This document shows positions 34,456 through 42,899 of a stretch of 64,000 bases of DNA, piece by piece. The stretch is taken from positions 124,001-188,000 of the forward strand of contig NZ_JNZD01000021.1 in the NCBI RefSeq assembly GCF_000725495.1, in the 5' to 3' direction. Both the position numbers and the translations under genes were made by a program. The stretch comes from Streptomyces aureus (GTDB lineage Bacteria; Actinomycetota; Actinomycetes; Streptomycetales; Streptomycetaceae). How positions within the stretch are numbered: the stretch's first letter is position 1; every line of letters starts with the position of its first letter. The notes under the pieces are model-generated. The model saw nothing but the letters and a program-made list of their open reading frames with translations. It was not told where the DNA came from and did no database searches.

Positions 34456-34815
34456 TCAGGTCAGGTACGAGGAGCCGGACCGCTGGTCCTGGACGGCCCG
34501 GTCCATCTGCTCGTCCTTGTCCAGCGGCCGGTACAGCCACGCGGCGCCGACAGCGGCCCCGAACGCGCAAGCCCACACCACGGAACCGGTGACGTTGGAG
34601 ATCTGGTCGCTGCGCTTGCTGGGGTCGGCGGCGAACGCGATGTAGACCGCGGCCTGGGCGACACCGAAGACGACGGCGGCCCAGATGTCGCTGCGTGTCT
34701 TCGTCTTCATCGCCCGCCAGAAGAACGGCAGTTCCAGGACGAGCCCGGCCGATGCGATAGGGACGAGCGCCCAGATGATCTGGGCGCGGCGCGAATTCAG
34801 GGAGTTGCCGGCCAT
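34456..34815 (-). CDS. small integral membrane protein
   Basis: The gene encodes 119 residues from ATG 34815, with AAGGAG seven bases upstream; an earlier in-frame ATG at 34830 lies before that site. Three hydrophobic segments are visible, at about 10-30, 45-62 and 75-95. The C-terminal tail DKDEQMDRAVQDQRSGSSYL is polar. No known family was recognised. It appears to be a lone gene on its strand. Confidence 0.7.
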   Translation of the reverse strand: MAGNSLNSRRAQIIWALVPIASAGLVLELPFFWRAMKTKTRSDIWAAVVFGVAQAAVYIAFAADPSKRSDQISNVTGSVVWACAFGAAVGAAWLYRPLDKDEQMDRAVQDQRSGSSYLT

Positions 34816-35329
34816 GAGGCTCTCCTTCACAGGGAGTGTGTTGAGTTAGACAGTGTGGTGGGCGGTCTACGGGGCCAGCCACGGGTTGGCGTAATCCGTC
34901 ATCTTGTGCTGCACCCGGAATCGACCTGTCTATGGGCTGGTTCATGCAGCCGGGGGGAGACGAGGTTCGTCGGAGGGGCCGTCGCGGAGCATGGTGAACG
35001 GCGGACAGTCCAAGGCGATGGGCGGGCCCGCGCGGCCCGTAGAGCTTCGCCAATGGGTGAGGCCCGGGCCCATACCAGTCCGGGACCTCCGCTGGGGCCG
35101 TGGTCGGGGGATTGCACGGCCGCGCTCTTTGACGATACCGCCGGCCTATATGTCGCTTACTTCGGCGGCCGCGCCGTCGGGTCGCGGCTGAGTCGTCGCC
35201 TGCATCGGCGTGAGCGCCGGCGCCGCGCGGTGAGGCAGCTGCTGAAGGAGGCCGTCAGCTCCATGACCACCCCCGCTTGGTGATCTCCCCGGGACATCGT
35301 CGCCCCGCAACGACGCGGCCACCAGTAGG
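34816..35329. other. 514-bp gap without supported gene
   Basis: A plus-strand frame ends at 35281-35283 with an Arg-rich tail (GGRAVGSRLSRRLHRRERRR) after a more ordinary LYVAYF segment. It has no ribosome site, and the upstream part lacks coding character. I leave it unassigned. Confidence 0.35.
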
Positions 35330-35487
35330 TGTATGGGTATGGGCATGGGCCTGGCGCCGTCTGTCGCGCCGCCGGCGTGCCAGCCGTCGCCTACCGGGTC
35401 ACTCTCGGTCACGAGACCGGCACCGAGCCGACGGTCGTGGCTCAGGCCGAGGCCCACGTGGCCTGGCAGGTGCGGCGTGCCCGTTAG
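35330..35487 (+). CDS. possible 52-residue hypothetical protein
   Basis: A plus-strand frame from a GTG near 35330 reads GVPAVAYRVTLGHETGTEPT then VVAQAEAHVAWQVRRAR and ends with TAG at 35485-35487. The last 35 residues look like real protein with alternating beta and helix character. The start is uncertain because the preceding bases are a GTATGG-type repeat. Its stop overlaps the stop of the convergent OGG-fold gene. Confidence 0.3.
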
Positions 35488-36323
35488 CCGGTTGTCTCCC
35501 AAGCCGTGGTGAACAACGCGCATTCGAGGAGGTCGGGGGACGCGCCGGACGGCCAGCCCTCATGAGCGGCCAGTTGGCCCGCGGCGGCGCGCATGAAGGA
35601 GAGGTAGACCCGGTAGCGGTGGGGCGTCCAGTTGCTGTCGGACCAGACCCAGGTGGCGATGGAGCCGTCCGGGTCGTGGCCGCTCTCGCGGCCGACGGCA
35701 GCGGCGATCTGCCGCAGGCGTCTGGCCAGCACGCGGTCGAGGATGAGCGGCCGCGGCCCGTGGGCGGGCGGTACTGCGGTGCCGGTGAAGTAGAGGAACT
35801 TGGTGAAGAAGGCGGGCCCGAGCCCGAGTACCTGCCCTCTAAGCGCGGCGTACGCCTCGGGTGCACCGTGTTCGCGCAGTGCGGTGACTGCGGCGGCCAG
35901 CGCCGTGTCGAGGCCGTCAAAGGTCAGAATCTTGTAGAGGGCGGCGGGTCCGCTGCCGCCGGGAGTGCCGCGTTTTCCCTTGCCCCACACGTACGTCGCG
36001 ACCAGCGCCTCCCGGAATGCCTCCCGCTGCAGCGCGTTGGCGACGGCCGAGGCGACCTCCGCCCTGCTGACCGCCGCATCCCCGCTGGCGGAGGTGTGCG
36101 CCAGCGCCTTCGGCCACGGAGCGATCTGCGCCCACCGGCTGGGCGTGTAGCGGACGGAGTGCGCGCCGGGCGTCCTGTCCGCGTAAGCCGACGCATTCGT
36201 CTCCCACCAGCGGCCCAGAGCCCGTACGGCGGCGTCGGGCAGCAGGCGTGCGGCCATCTCGCGGTCCACCGCGTCCGCATGCTCCTGACGGCCCCATCCG
36301 TCCTGCCCGTTTTGCTCGTTCAC
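35484..36323 (-). CDS. OGG-fold (8-oxoguanine glycosylase-like) protein
   Basis: The gene encodes 279 residues from ATG 36323, which overlaps the upstream PIN gene stop (ATGA). The helical core has AALYKILTFDG, ALRGQVLGLGPAFFTKFLYF, PLILDRVLARRL and TPHRYRVYLSFMRAAAGQLA. I recall these features from the Streptomyces group annotated as 8-oxoguanine DNA glycosylase OGG-fold protein, where a GLGPAFFTKFLYF helix-hairpin-helix replaces the usual glycosylase hairpin. Whether it has glycosylase activity is unknown. Coupling to a PIN nuclease suggests a two-part nucleic-acid-acting module. Confidence 0.7.
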   Translation of the reverse strand: MNEQNGQDGWGRQEHADAVDREMAARLLPDAAVRALGRWWETNASAYADRTPGAHSVRYTPSRWAQIAPWPKALAHTSASGDAAVSRAEVASAVANALQREAFREALVATYVWGKGKRGTPGGSGPAALYKILTFDGLDTALAAAVTALREHGAPEAYAALRGQVLGLGPAFFTKFLYFTGTAVPPAHGPRPLILDRVLARRLRQIAAAVGRESGHDPDGSIATWVWSDSNWTPHRYRVYLSFMRAAAGQLAAHEGWPSGASPDLLECALFTTAWETTG

Positions 36324-37279
36324 GAGCCGCTCCCTGTCTGACGCGCCGCCGAGTCAGAGGCAGGGGCGCCTGAGTCGGGCTGCTGCGGTACGCCCCCGCC
36401 CGGCACGAGCACGGCGACTGCCTGTTCCAGTTCCTGCTGGCGAAGTTCGCCGCCCTCGATCAGGTACTTGTCGGGCAGGGGTCGTGCCGGCAGTTCCCAG
36501 GCTCGGGCGCGGGTCCGTACGCCGATGTCGCGGCTGACGACGACCACCTCCGCGGGAGCGACGGCCTGGTGCAGCCGCAGTGCCGAGGCCACCAGCTCGT
36601 CGTCCGGCACGGGGAGGCGGGCGTGCCCGGGCTCATCGGCCGCGATGAACACGGGTGTTCCGTCGTCCGCGGCCGCTTTCCCGGGGCCCGCTTCCAGCAC
36701 CGTTTCCAGCAGCCGGAACACGCCGCGCGCCCGCCGGGAGATCTTCTTATCCCCGGTTTGGTAGCTCTTGGTGTCGATCTCGTCGACCACGACGTGCGGC
36801 AACATGACCGCGGTGCCCTTCCCGAACACCTGCTGCCAGGGGACCTTGTCGAACCGCGTGAAGTGCAGCGTGGTGTTCGTGTCCAGTACCGCGTACCGGC
36901 CGACACCGGCGTGGCCGTACTGCTCCTGCATGGCACGCACACGGTTCGCCAGGGTTCTGAAGTAGTCTTGGAGCTCGGCGATTTCCACGTACATCATCAG
37001 CCGGGCCTCATTCAGCGGCGCGGTGAGGATCGCCCGGTAGCGGCCCGCGCGGAGCTGTCCCGCGATCTCCCGGTCGCTGAACCGCCGGTTGAGCTCCTCG
37101 GCGGCCTTCCAGGTCCACTCGTCGTACCGCTTGCGCACGGCCCGCATCTCGGCCGCGGCTTCCGCGCCCGTTCTCATCGAGTGAGGGATCCGGATTGAGA
37201 CGTCGTTGAGGCTCCCGGCCACGAGACCCTGCTCCAGGAAATCGATCGCGTCGGTACAGGTCGTTCCGGCTCTCAGCAT
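36320..37279 (-). CDS. PIN-domain nuclease-like protein
   Basis: The gene encodes 319 residues from ATG 37279. An N-terminal helical region (about 1-120) includes the basic LRAGRYRAILTAPLNEARLM. A PIN domain follows with YAVLDTNTTLHFTRFD near 130, VVDEIDTKS near 164, DDELVASALRLH near 225 and VVVVSRDIGVRTRARAW near 246. These supply the acidic residues that hold the catalytic metal in PIN RNases. The tail after 300 is Gly/Ser/Pro-rich. It precedes and overlaps the OGG-fold gene. PIN proteins are often toxins or RNA-decay enzymes; this two-gene pairing is not one I know by name. Confidence 0.82.
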   Translation of the reverse strand: MLRAGTTCTDAIDFLEQGLVAGSLNDVSIRIPHSMRTGAEAAAEMRAVRKRYDEWTWKAAEELNRRFSDREIAGQLRAGRYRAILTAPLNEARLMMYVEIAELQDYFRTLANRVRAMQEQYGHAGVGRYAVLDTNTTLHFTRFDKVPWQQVFGKGTAVMLPHVVVDEIDTKSYQTGDKKISRRARGVFRLLETVLEAGPGKAAADDGTPVFIAADEPGHARLPVPDDELVASALRLHQAVAPAEVVVVSRDIGVRTRARAWELPARPLPDKYLIEGGELRQQELEQAVAVLVPGGGVPQQPDSGAPASDSAARQTGSGS

Positions 37280-37374
37280 GCCCTTGCTCTCCCCCAGGGA
37301 CGGGGACCGGTGCGCCCCATCCCGGCCATCCTGACAGCCTTGATGACGTCTGGTGCGAGTTCTGCTTCCTGCGC

Positions 37375-37662
37375 GTGGAGGCCTGCTCCCTTCCGGGCTG
37401 GGTCGCCGCGCCCGAGACTTCCCGGTGTCGTCGTCAGGTGTCGCTCAGCAGTAAGCGGGTGACGGCTTCGGGCGGCGATGCAGCCCGAGCGGATGTCGCC
37501 GAAGAGCGCCGTCTAAGGCGCGTCGAAATCGGCGCTTGGCTGGCCAAGGCCCGCCACAGGCACCGCTCCAGCCAGCTCCCCGAAGCGGACGCACGTCTGG
37601 TGGCCGTCCTATTCGAAGGGGAATGGACGGCCGAAGACACCGTGCCGACCGTCCTGGCGTAG
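37375..37662 (+). CDS. possible remnant with helicase-associated-like motif
   Basis: This 95-residue frame has a weak N-terminal half. Its C-terminal half is more protein-like: EERRLRRVEIGAWLAKARHR, then SSQLPEADARLVAVLFEGEW. The pattern WLAKAR...LPExxARLVAxLFxGxW reminds me of helicase-associated domains in Streptomyces. No good ribosome site is seen. It may be a short remnant. Confidence 0.3.
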   Translation: MEACSLPGWVAAPETSRCRRQVSLSSKRVTASGGDAARADVAEERRLRRVEIGAWLAKARHRHRSSQLPEADARLVAVLFEGEWTAEDTVPTVLA

Positions 37663-37770
37663 ACCCCACCCCCGGCCAGGCGGCCGCAGGGAAAGCCCAT
37701 GACCCCGCTGAGACGAGCGCCTGAAGACCATCGGGCCCAGCCCTCCCACCGGAGGACCGAGCCCGCGGCG

Positions 37771-38473
37771 TCAGTGTTGGGTGTCCCAGCCCAGCGCTTC
37801 GGCGACGACCTGGAGACCCACCTCCAGGATGAAGCAGACTCCCAGATCGTGGGCGTCGAGGCTGCTGCCGATCCCACGGAAGTGGCCGGCCAGCGTGCCC
37901 GGTTCGAAAGAGTGGGACAGCACGTGCCAGGGCGGGGCACACGGTCAGCTCCTGCGGCGCGGGGGGCGCCAGCAGGTACCGCGCCGGGTAGCTGTTGCCA
38001 CAGATCGCGCACTGCGCGTCGATGACCAGCTTGGCGATCTCGCTCTCGCGCGCGCGGGCCACCGCGGCCGACATCTGGCTCACCAGCTCCGGCGGGGGCG
38101 TGTCGCCCGGCACCTCGAGGACCATCGCTTCGCCGGTGTTGATGCTGATGGGCGGGGCGATGAAGGTGAACGCAGGAGTGATCGTCAGGTCATGGTGATC
38201 GGCGTCGTCGGGGTGAGCTTCCGTGTCCCCGGTGCCGGGGCGCGAGAGCAGCGACCACACCGGCCCGGCGTACGCGGACCACTGCCCCCCTTCGGGGAAG
38301 CCATCGCTCTCCGTCGGCCAGCCGGCCTGATGGAACGCTTGGACTGCGGTGCGCTGCACATCGGCGGTATGGATGGCTCGGGAGCCTTCCGCGTGCATGC
38401 GGGCCGTACGGGCGTATCCGCCCTCGCCCGCCGCAGCACGGACGGCCTGCTTGCGTGCACGATTGCGCGTCAT
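37771..38473 (-). pseudogene. conserved hypothetical gene with internal deletion
   Basis: From ATG 38473 the frame reads MTRNRARKQAVRAAAGEGGY, a KxxPxI-type middle (TFIAPPISINTGEAMVLEVP), and a zinc-ribbon-like CAICGNSYPARYL up to ELTVC. Coding then continues in another frame as PPWHVLSHSFEPGTLAGHFR, then GIGSSLDAHDLGVCFILEVG, and ends with TGA at 37771-37773. The N- and C-terminal parts fit the ends of a longer Streptomyces family, so a central part was probably deleted. The protein is unlikely to be functional. Its original role is unknown. Confidence 0.55.
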
Positions 38474-38790
38474 GAGGGTCTCGTCTCCGGCGCAGCCCCA
38501 CGTCCCGCGCCTGGTACGCATCACGTGCAGGCAGAGGGTGTTCACCGTGAGATTCGCAGAACCTTGTCCACCAGGCCGCGAGCCACGTGGGGCCCGTAGA
38601 CGGGAGTCGGGCGATCACGGTCGCCGCGACGAGGGTAGCGCGGCGAGTCCCCGGGGCTCAGTGCCTGTTCCTGAGCTGAGCATGACATGACAACCTGCGG
38701 CGTCTGGGCGTTTGCCCAGCGCAGAGTTCGAACGGCGGGGTCTGGGTGGCGGGGGCGGCTGGTCGCCTGCTGCTTGGCACCGCACCCGGC

Positions 38791-39348
38791 TCATATTCGG
38801 TGTGGTGCGGCTCCGTCCTGCCAGCGGTAGAGGTCGCGCAGCAGGGAAATTTCGGCGCCGTGATGGATCAGCTCCCTGTTGACGTGCAGGACCCTGTTCT
38901 CCATGGAAAACGGCTCGGAACCCATCGCGGGCGGATTGTCTAGGTCGACGTCCGAGAGCTCGCGGACCCCCGCGTTCCATCTCCCGTACATCTCATCAAG
39001 CTGTTTTAGCGCCTCGTCAGCGGTCCCCGCGTAGGCGAACGCCTCGGCGTCGAAGTCCTGGCCGTCGAAGTACCACTCGACCCGATAGGCCAGGCACGAG
39101 ACGATGATGTGCGCCAGCCGCCAGGCAATCGTGGTCACCGGCGCCGGGGCAGAGGACGCGAAGTCCATCGTCCACTCGCCTGAACCCGCCGACATCGGTG
39201 CGGCCGACGTGCCACGTGGGCGGATGCTCCAGCAGCCGCGCACCGGCTCCCAGAAGTACTCCTCGTCGGTAAGACCGTCCAGCCGTGGCCGCAGGTTCTT
39301 GTGCCAGTACCAGTCCAACTGCTCTGCGAGCCGCTCGCTTCTTGTCAT
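38791..39348 (-). CDS. DinB-family protein
   Basis: The gene encodes 185 residues from ATG 39348. It has the DinB_2/YfiT four-helix pattern: RLAEQLDWYWHKNLRPRLDG, then the Trp-rich EPVRGCWSIRP, the first metal-ligand His in TTIAWRLAHIIVSCLAYRVE, and the C-terminal HVNRELIHHGAEISLLRDLY with the other His residues. Such enzymes often use mycothiol or bacillithiol for transfer reactions in actinobacteria. The substrate is unknown and no neighbour suggests one. The ribosome site is weak. Confidence 0.88.
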   Translation of the reverse strand: MTRSERLAEQLDWYWHKNLRPRLDGLTDEEYFWEPVRGCWSIRPRGTSAAPMSAGSGEWTMDFASSAPAPVTTIAWRLAHIIVSCLAYRVEWYFDGQDFDAEAFAYAGTADEALKQLDEMYGRWNAGVRELSDVDLDNPPAMGSEPFSMENRVLHVNRELIHHGAEISLLRDLYRWQDGAAPHRI

Positions 39349-39579
39349 TGCCGCACACTACAGACCCGTCGAACAGAGCGTGCCGGCCCGGTGGACGCAG
39401 GAAGACTCCGGCTATGCCGTCCGGCAGCGTGACCTGGGATTTCTGGGCAACAGGACACCGGCCTCGATGTTGCCGGTTGCGCTGATGAAGTCGCTCCTGA
39501 AGTGCGAGTTCAGTGATCGCTTCGGAATGTGGTGATCGTCGCAGGATTCCCCATTGCCGGGCACCAGTAGGGTCGCGGA

Positions 39580-40308
39580 ATGAACGTAAGCGTCCAAGTC
39601 TCGTTCGATGCCGCGGTGTCGGACGGTCCTGGGGCATCGCTGGTCCGGTGGTTCCGGACCGCCCGCACCGGGCTGTACCGCGGCTTGGTGGAGGCGGAGG
39701 CCGGGAGTGGGGGAGGGGTCGTCTCCGAGGCGCAGATCGTCCCGGACATCGACGACCTGGTACGCCGCTTCCCCCGCATCGGGAAGACGTGGCCGCAGTT
39801 CGAGGAGGAGCTCGCCACGTTCCCCTGGGGCGCCCAACTCGTGTTTCTCACGCAGGGCGGGGAACTGGCCACCCTGGGCCGGGCAAGTTCCTGCCACGTC
39901 CTGAGAGACGACTCCAACTGGCGGGCATCGGCTTTGACCAGTGTCAGCTCCCCGGATGACGCCGTATCCTGCACCGCGGTGGTGGACTTCCTGCACGCCG
40001 CGCTGGATGGGAGCAACCCCCTCTACGGCCACGTCGAATGGGACGACTTCGACGAACTCACCAACCTCGATACCGTGCTGCGCCGCAAGCCGCGCACGTC
40101 CCTGTGCGAGGGCGGGCAGTTCCTGCGCGGCTACGCCTGGGTGACGGTCTGTCCGGCGGAACTTGCGGCGCGCCTCGGCGGCGCCGCGGCGCTGGAGGAC
40201 TCGGGCGCGTTCCACCGGGTGCTCCCGCTGCGGGCGGGAGGTGTGCTGCTCCAGGCATCGGCCACGATGGACGGGTACACGGACCAGGTGATGGAGCGGG
40301 TCTTCTAG
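39580..40308 (+). CDS. hypothetical protein, possibly immunity-type
   Basis: The gene encodes 242 residues from ATG 39580. It has an alpha/beta pattern with SLVRWFRTARTGLYRGLVEA, FEEELATFPWGAQLVFLTQG, GHVEWDDFDELTNLDTVLRR and LRGYAWVTVCPAELAARLGG. The last segment resembles the LRGYxWxTxxxxxLAxxLGG pattern of DUF3396/type VI immunity-like proteins, but I cannot be sure. It has no signal or membrane segment. It is followed by a terminator and stands alone. Confidence 0.6.
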   Translation: MNVSVQVSFDAAVSDGPGASLVRWFRTARTGLYRGLVEAEAGSGGGVVSEAQIVPDIDDLVRRFPRIGKTWPQFEEELATFPWGAQLVFLTQGGELATLGRASSCHVLRDDSNWRASALTSVSSPDDAVSCTAVVDFLHAALDGSNPLYGHVEWDDFDELTNLDTVLRRKPRTSLCEGGQFLRGYAWVTVCPAELAARLGGAAALEDSGAFHRVLPLRAGGVLLQASATMDGYTDQVMERVF

Positions 40309-40546
40309 GCACTGGCTCCCGTGCTGCCGCCGGGCGAGCCTCGCCCGGACCCCGCCCACCCGTACACGCGGTTCGTCCCGCGAGACGCCGCAACGGTGCG
40401 CTGAGCCGGCTGCACGCTGCGACGTGTGTCCCCTCGCCGCCCACCTCCAGCGCCAGGACCTCGACGCCTCCCTGCCGCGCCGCTACCTGCAGTCTCAGGT
40501 ACAGGGGCCCGCTCCGGAACTGGCCGGAAACAGATGTGCCGCGGGT
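40309..40546. other. gap with terminator and a trace of a small-gene family
   Basis: Apart from the hairpin at 40330-40348, a frame near 40440-40500 reads LAAHLQRQDLDASLPRRYLQ. This resembles the ADLLRRYLQSPDPD theme of the 71-residue protein at 28575, so it may be a remnant of a paralogue. Confidence 0.35.
40330..40348. terminator. compact GC hairpin
   Basis: CCGGGCGAG and CTCGCCCGG are exact complements separated by a single base, 22 bases after the stop at 40308. Confidence 0.6.
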
Positions 40547-40573
40547 GGGAACCGATGAGCCGCGGGCGGTGTA
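40547..40573 (+). promoter_or_regulatory. ECF-type promoter of the sigma gene
   Basis: GGGAACC at 40547-40553, a 15-base spacer and GGTGTA ending at 40573 match the promoter at 42149-42175 in both boxes and spacing. The GGAACC -35 element is typical of ECF sigma factors. It places transcription start close to GTG 40582. Confidence 0.65.
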
Positions 40574-40581
40574 GCAAGAGT

Positions 40582-41196
40582 GTGAGGACGCGGGAGGGGG
40601 GCCGCATCGTCGTCGACGAGGCCGTGGTGATCGCACGGGTACGCGCCGGGGAGCCGGAGGCGTACGCGGAGCTGGTCCGTGCCCACACGGGCATCGCGAT
40701 CAGGGCGGCCAGGGCGCTCGGAGCGGGCGCGGACGCGGAGGACGTGGTGCAGCAGGCCTTCATCAAGGCGTACTGCTCGCTGGGGCGCTTCCGGGACGGC
40801 TCTGCGTTCAAGCCCTGGCTGCTGTCGATCGTCGCCAATGAGACGAGGAACACAGCGCGGACGGCGGTGCGTCAGCGGACGCTGGCCGGCCGGGCGGCGG
40901 CGCTGGCGGAGGCGGCGCCGCTGATACCAGAATCGGCGGACCCGGCGGTCGCGGCGCTGGAGTCGGAACGGCGCTCTGCGCTGCTGGCGGCTCTGGAGCA
41001 GCTGAGCGAGGACCACCGCCTCGTCGTCACGTACCGCTACCTCCTGGAGATGGACGAACCGGAGACGGCCCAGGCCCTGGGCTGGCCGCGCGGCACGGTG
41101 AAGTCCCGGCTCAACCGCGCCCTGCGCAAGCTGGGCCGGCTGCTGCCCGCCTTCGAACCGCGGGAGCCTCGGGAAGGGGGTGCCGAGCATGAGTGA
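40582..41196 (+). CDS. ECF-type RNA polymerase sigma factor
   Basis: The gene encodes 204 residues from GTG 40582, which may be leaderless given the promoter ending at 40573. The ATG at 40555 lies between the -35 and -10 boxes and is unlikely. Region 2 spans about 10-80 (ARVRAGEPEAYAELVRAHTG, DAEDVVQQAFIKAYCSLGRF). Region 4 spans about 135-190 (LEQLSEDHRLVVTYRYLLEM, ETAQALGWPRGTVKSRLNRA). It is coupled to a membrane protein that is probably its anti-sigma factor. Its own promoter and that of the next transcript share the same boxes, so it probably controls both. Confidence 0.88.
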   Translation: MRTREGGRIVVDEAVVIARVRAGEPEAYAELVRAHTGIAIRAARALGAGADAEDVVQQAFIKAYCSLGRFRDGSAFKPWLLSIVANETRNTARTAVRQRTLAGRAAALAEAAPLIPESADPAVAALESERRSALLAALEQLSEDHRLVVTYRYLLEMDEPETAQALGWPRGTVKSRLNRALRKLGRLLPAFEPREPREGGAEHE

Positions 41197-42100
41197 GTCG
41201 CATGGGGAACGAGGCGCCAGCGGCGCGGAGTCCGGCCGCGAGCGGGCCCGGCGAGCCCGTGCGGACGTCTCCCGGCTGCCGGACGAGCTGCGGGCGCTCG
41301 GGCGGTCGCTGGACGGCCCGGGGGCCGACGGCGACGAGTCGATGGTCGAGCGGGTGCTGGAGGACATACTCGCGAGGGGGGTACCGCCCGCGCCTTCCGG
41401 GCGGCGGGTGGGGATCCCGCTCCCGCCGCCCGGGACTCCGGGGCCCCGCGAGCGGCTGCGCGCGGTGCGCCGCTGGGCGAGGGCCCGCCGGCGGGCGCTC
41501 ACCGCGGGCCTGTGCGGAGTGCTGGCGGTCCTGGTGCTCACGCCCCCGGTGCGGGCGGCGGTCGTCGACTGGTTCGGCTTCGGCGGGGTCGAGGTGCGCT
41601 ACGACCCGTCGGCGGTGCCCTCGGCCGGGGCCCGGGTGCCGGGCTGCCCCGGGCCCTCGCTGACCCTGGCTCAGGCCGGACGGCGGGCCGGGTTCGAGCC
41701 CCTCGTGCCCGACGCCCTCGGGGTGCCAGACGCGGTGACGGTGACGCCCGAGCCGCGAGGACGGCTGCTGATGAGCCTGTGCTGGATCGAGCACGGGCAC
41801 ACGGTCCGGATCGACGCGTATCCGGCGCGGCTGGACATCGGCTTCACCAAGACGGTGCGGGAGCCGCCGCAGTGGCTGCGCCTGGACGGTGACGAGGAGT
41901 TCGGCGATCCGGCGCTGTGGTTCCCGAAGCCGCATCGTCTGAGCTTCTGGCTCGTCGGCGCGGACGGCGGCCGCTTCACCCGCTCCGAGCGGACCGCCGG
42001 GCCAACGCTGCTGTGGATGCACGAAAGCGAGGTGACGCTCCGGCTGGAGGGAGTGTCCTCGAGGACCCGGGCACTGGAGATCGCCAGGTCGCTGAAGTAG
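41189..42100 (+). CDS. membrane protein, probable anti-sigma factor for the ECF sigma
   Basis: The gene encodes 303 residues from ATG 41189, overlapping the sigma stop by eight bases, with GGAAGGGGG upstream. The cytoplasmic N-terminal part has helices (RARADVSRLPDELRALGRSL, MVERVLEDILARG). One membrane segment at about 105-125 (ALTAGLCGVLAVLVLTPPVR) leads to an extracytoplasmic domain with FGGVEVRYDP, a repeated Trp/Phe pattern (WFPKPHRLSFWLVGADGGRF) and a long beta-rich end. This layout fits a transmembrane anti-sigma factor. No zinc HxxxCxxC motif was seen, so it would be a non-ZAS type. Confidence 0.7.
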   Translation: MSESHGERGASGAESGRERARRARADVSRLPDELRALGRSLDGPGADGDESMVERVLEDILARGVPPAPSGRRVGIPLPPPGTPGPRERLRAVRRWARARRRALTAGLCGVLAVLVLTPPVRAAVVDWFGFGGVEVRYDPSAVPSAGARVPGCPGPSLTLAQAGRRAGFEPLVPDALGVPDAVTVTPEPRGRLLMSLCWIEHGHTVRIDAYPARLDIGFTKTVREPPQWLRLDGDEEFGDPALWFPKPHRLSFWLVGADGGRFTRSERTAGPTLLWMHESEVTLRLEGVSSRTRALEIARSLK

Positions 42101-42148
42101 CCGGGTTCGCCGTCTCCGGGCACGGTTCGGAATTCGTGGTCGGCGGGT

Positions 42149-42175
42149 GGGAACCCCGGCCGGTCGGGCGGTGTA
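42149..42175 (+). promoter_or_regulatory. ECF-type promoter, near copy of the sigma gene promoter
   Basis: GGGAACC (42149-42155), exactly 15 bases, then GTGTA (42171-42175). Boxes and spacing equal those at 40547-40573. It precedes the two exported-protein genes. Confidence 0.65.
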
Positions 42176-42239
42176 CCAGAAGTGACAGACGACGTGCGGG
42201 AGGACCGCACATCGATCGGCCGGCCGGTTCGGGGGTTCC

Positions 42240-42899
42240 ATGCGCAGACTTCGTGAGCTGCTCACTGCTACAGGGGTATTGGTATCGGTTCCGGCGGTCG
42301 TGCTGCTGGCGGCACCGTCCGCCCTGGCCGGCGGACCGACGAGTGTGCTGCTGGTCTCGCCGGAGAGCGCGGAGAGTGCCGCGCTGTACTACTCGGACGA
42401 GGGGTACGGCGAGTTGATGCGGGGTCTGGGCGGGGCGGACTCGGACAGCCGCGAGGTGGAGCTGCCGGGGCTCGGCGCGGCCGACGGACCCCAGCTCAAT
42501 GTGACGTGGATGGCCCATGACGTGTCGCCCTGGCGGGTGGACCGCGTCTATCCGGACGCTTCGTGGAGCGAGGACATCTGGATCAACACCACGACCGACA
42601 TGGAGACCATGAACAGCTACTGGCACAAGGCACGGCAGCCGGCCGAGGTGCGGATGCTGCTCAAGAAGCTGGGAATCCTGGGCAGGCTGAAGGCCCAGGG
42701 TGCCGGAGGAATCCGCCCAGGTCCCCGGCAGACACCGGAGGGCACGAGTGCCGGTCCGTCGCCCACGCCCACCGCTCGGTCCCGCACGAGGACCGCCGCC
42801 GCGACCGGCGACGGCACCGACTGGTGGTGGGCGATACGGGGGAGCCTCGACAGGAGCTGCGGGACGTGTAGGTGCCGGCCGATCGAGGGGGACATATGA
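42240..42899 (+). CDS. exported protein with a likely frameshifted C-terminus
   Basis: The gene encodes 219 residues from ATG 42240, after GGGGG. An export signal (LLTATGVLVSVPAVVLLAAP, ALA) begins it. The exported domain has TSVLLVSPESAESAALYYSD, a conserved-looking Trp region (LNVTWMAHDVSPWRVDRVYP) and DIWINTTTDM. The frame runs through WWWAI to RGSLDRSCGTC and stops at 42899. A second frame at the same place reads GEPRQELRDV and then TAG (42869-42871). The downstream paralogue-like gene ends with a membrane helix and REPRQELIDL, so this gene seems to have lost a C-terminal membrane segment by deletion and frameshift. Confidence 0.7.
   Translation: MRRLRELLTATGVLVSVPAVVLLAAPSALAGGPTSVLLVSPESAESAALYYSDEGYGELMRGLGGADSDSREVELPGLGAADGPQLNVTWMAHDVSPWRVDRVYPDASWSEDIWINTTTDMETMNSYWHKARQPAEVRMLLKKLGILGRLKAQGAGGIRPGPRQTPEGTSAGPSPTPTARSRTRTAAATGDGTDWWWAIRGSLDRSCGTCRCRPIEGDI

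Noticed and set aside
40426..40581. Upstream starts for the sigma-factor gene
   Set aside because: They fall before or inside the matched ECF promoter boxes and encode a Pro/Arg-rich stretch without coding character.
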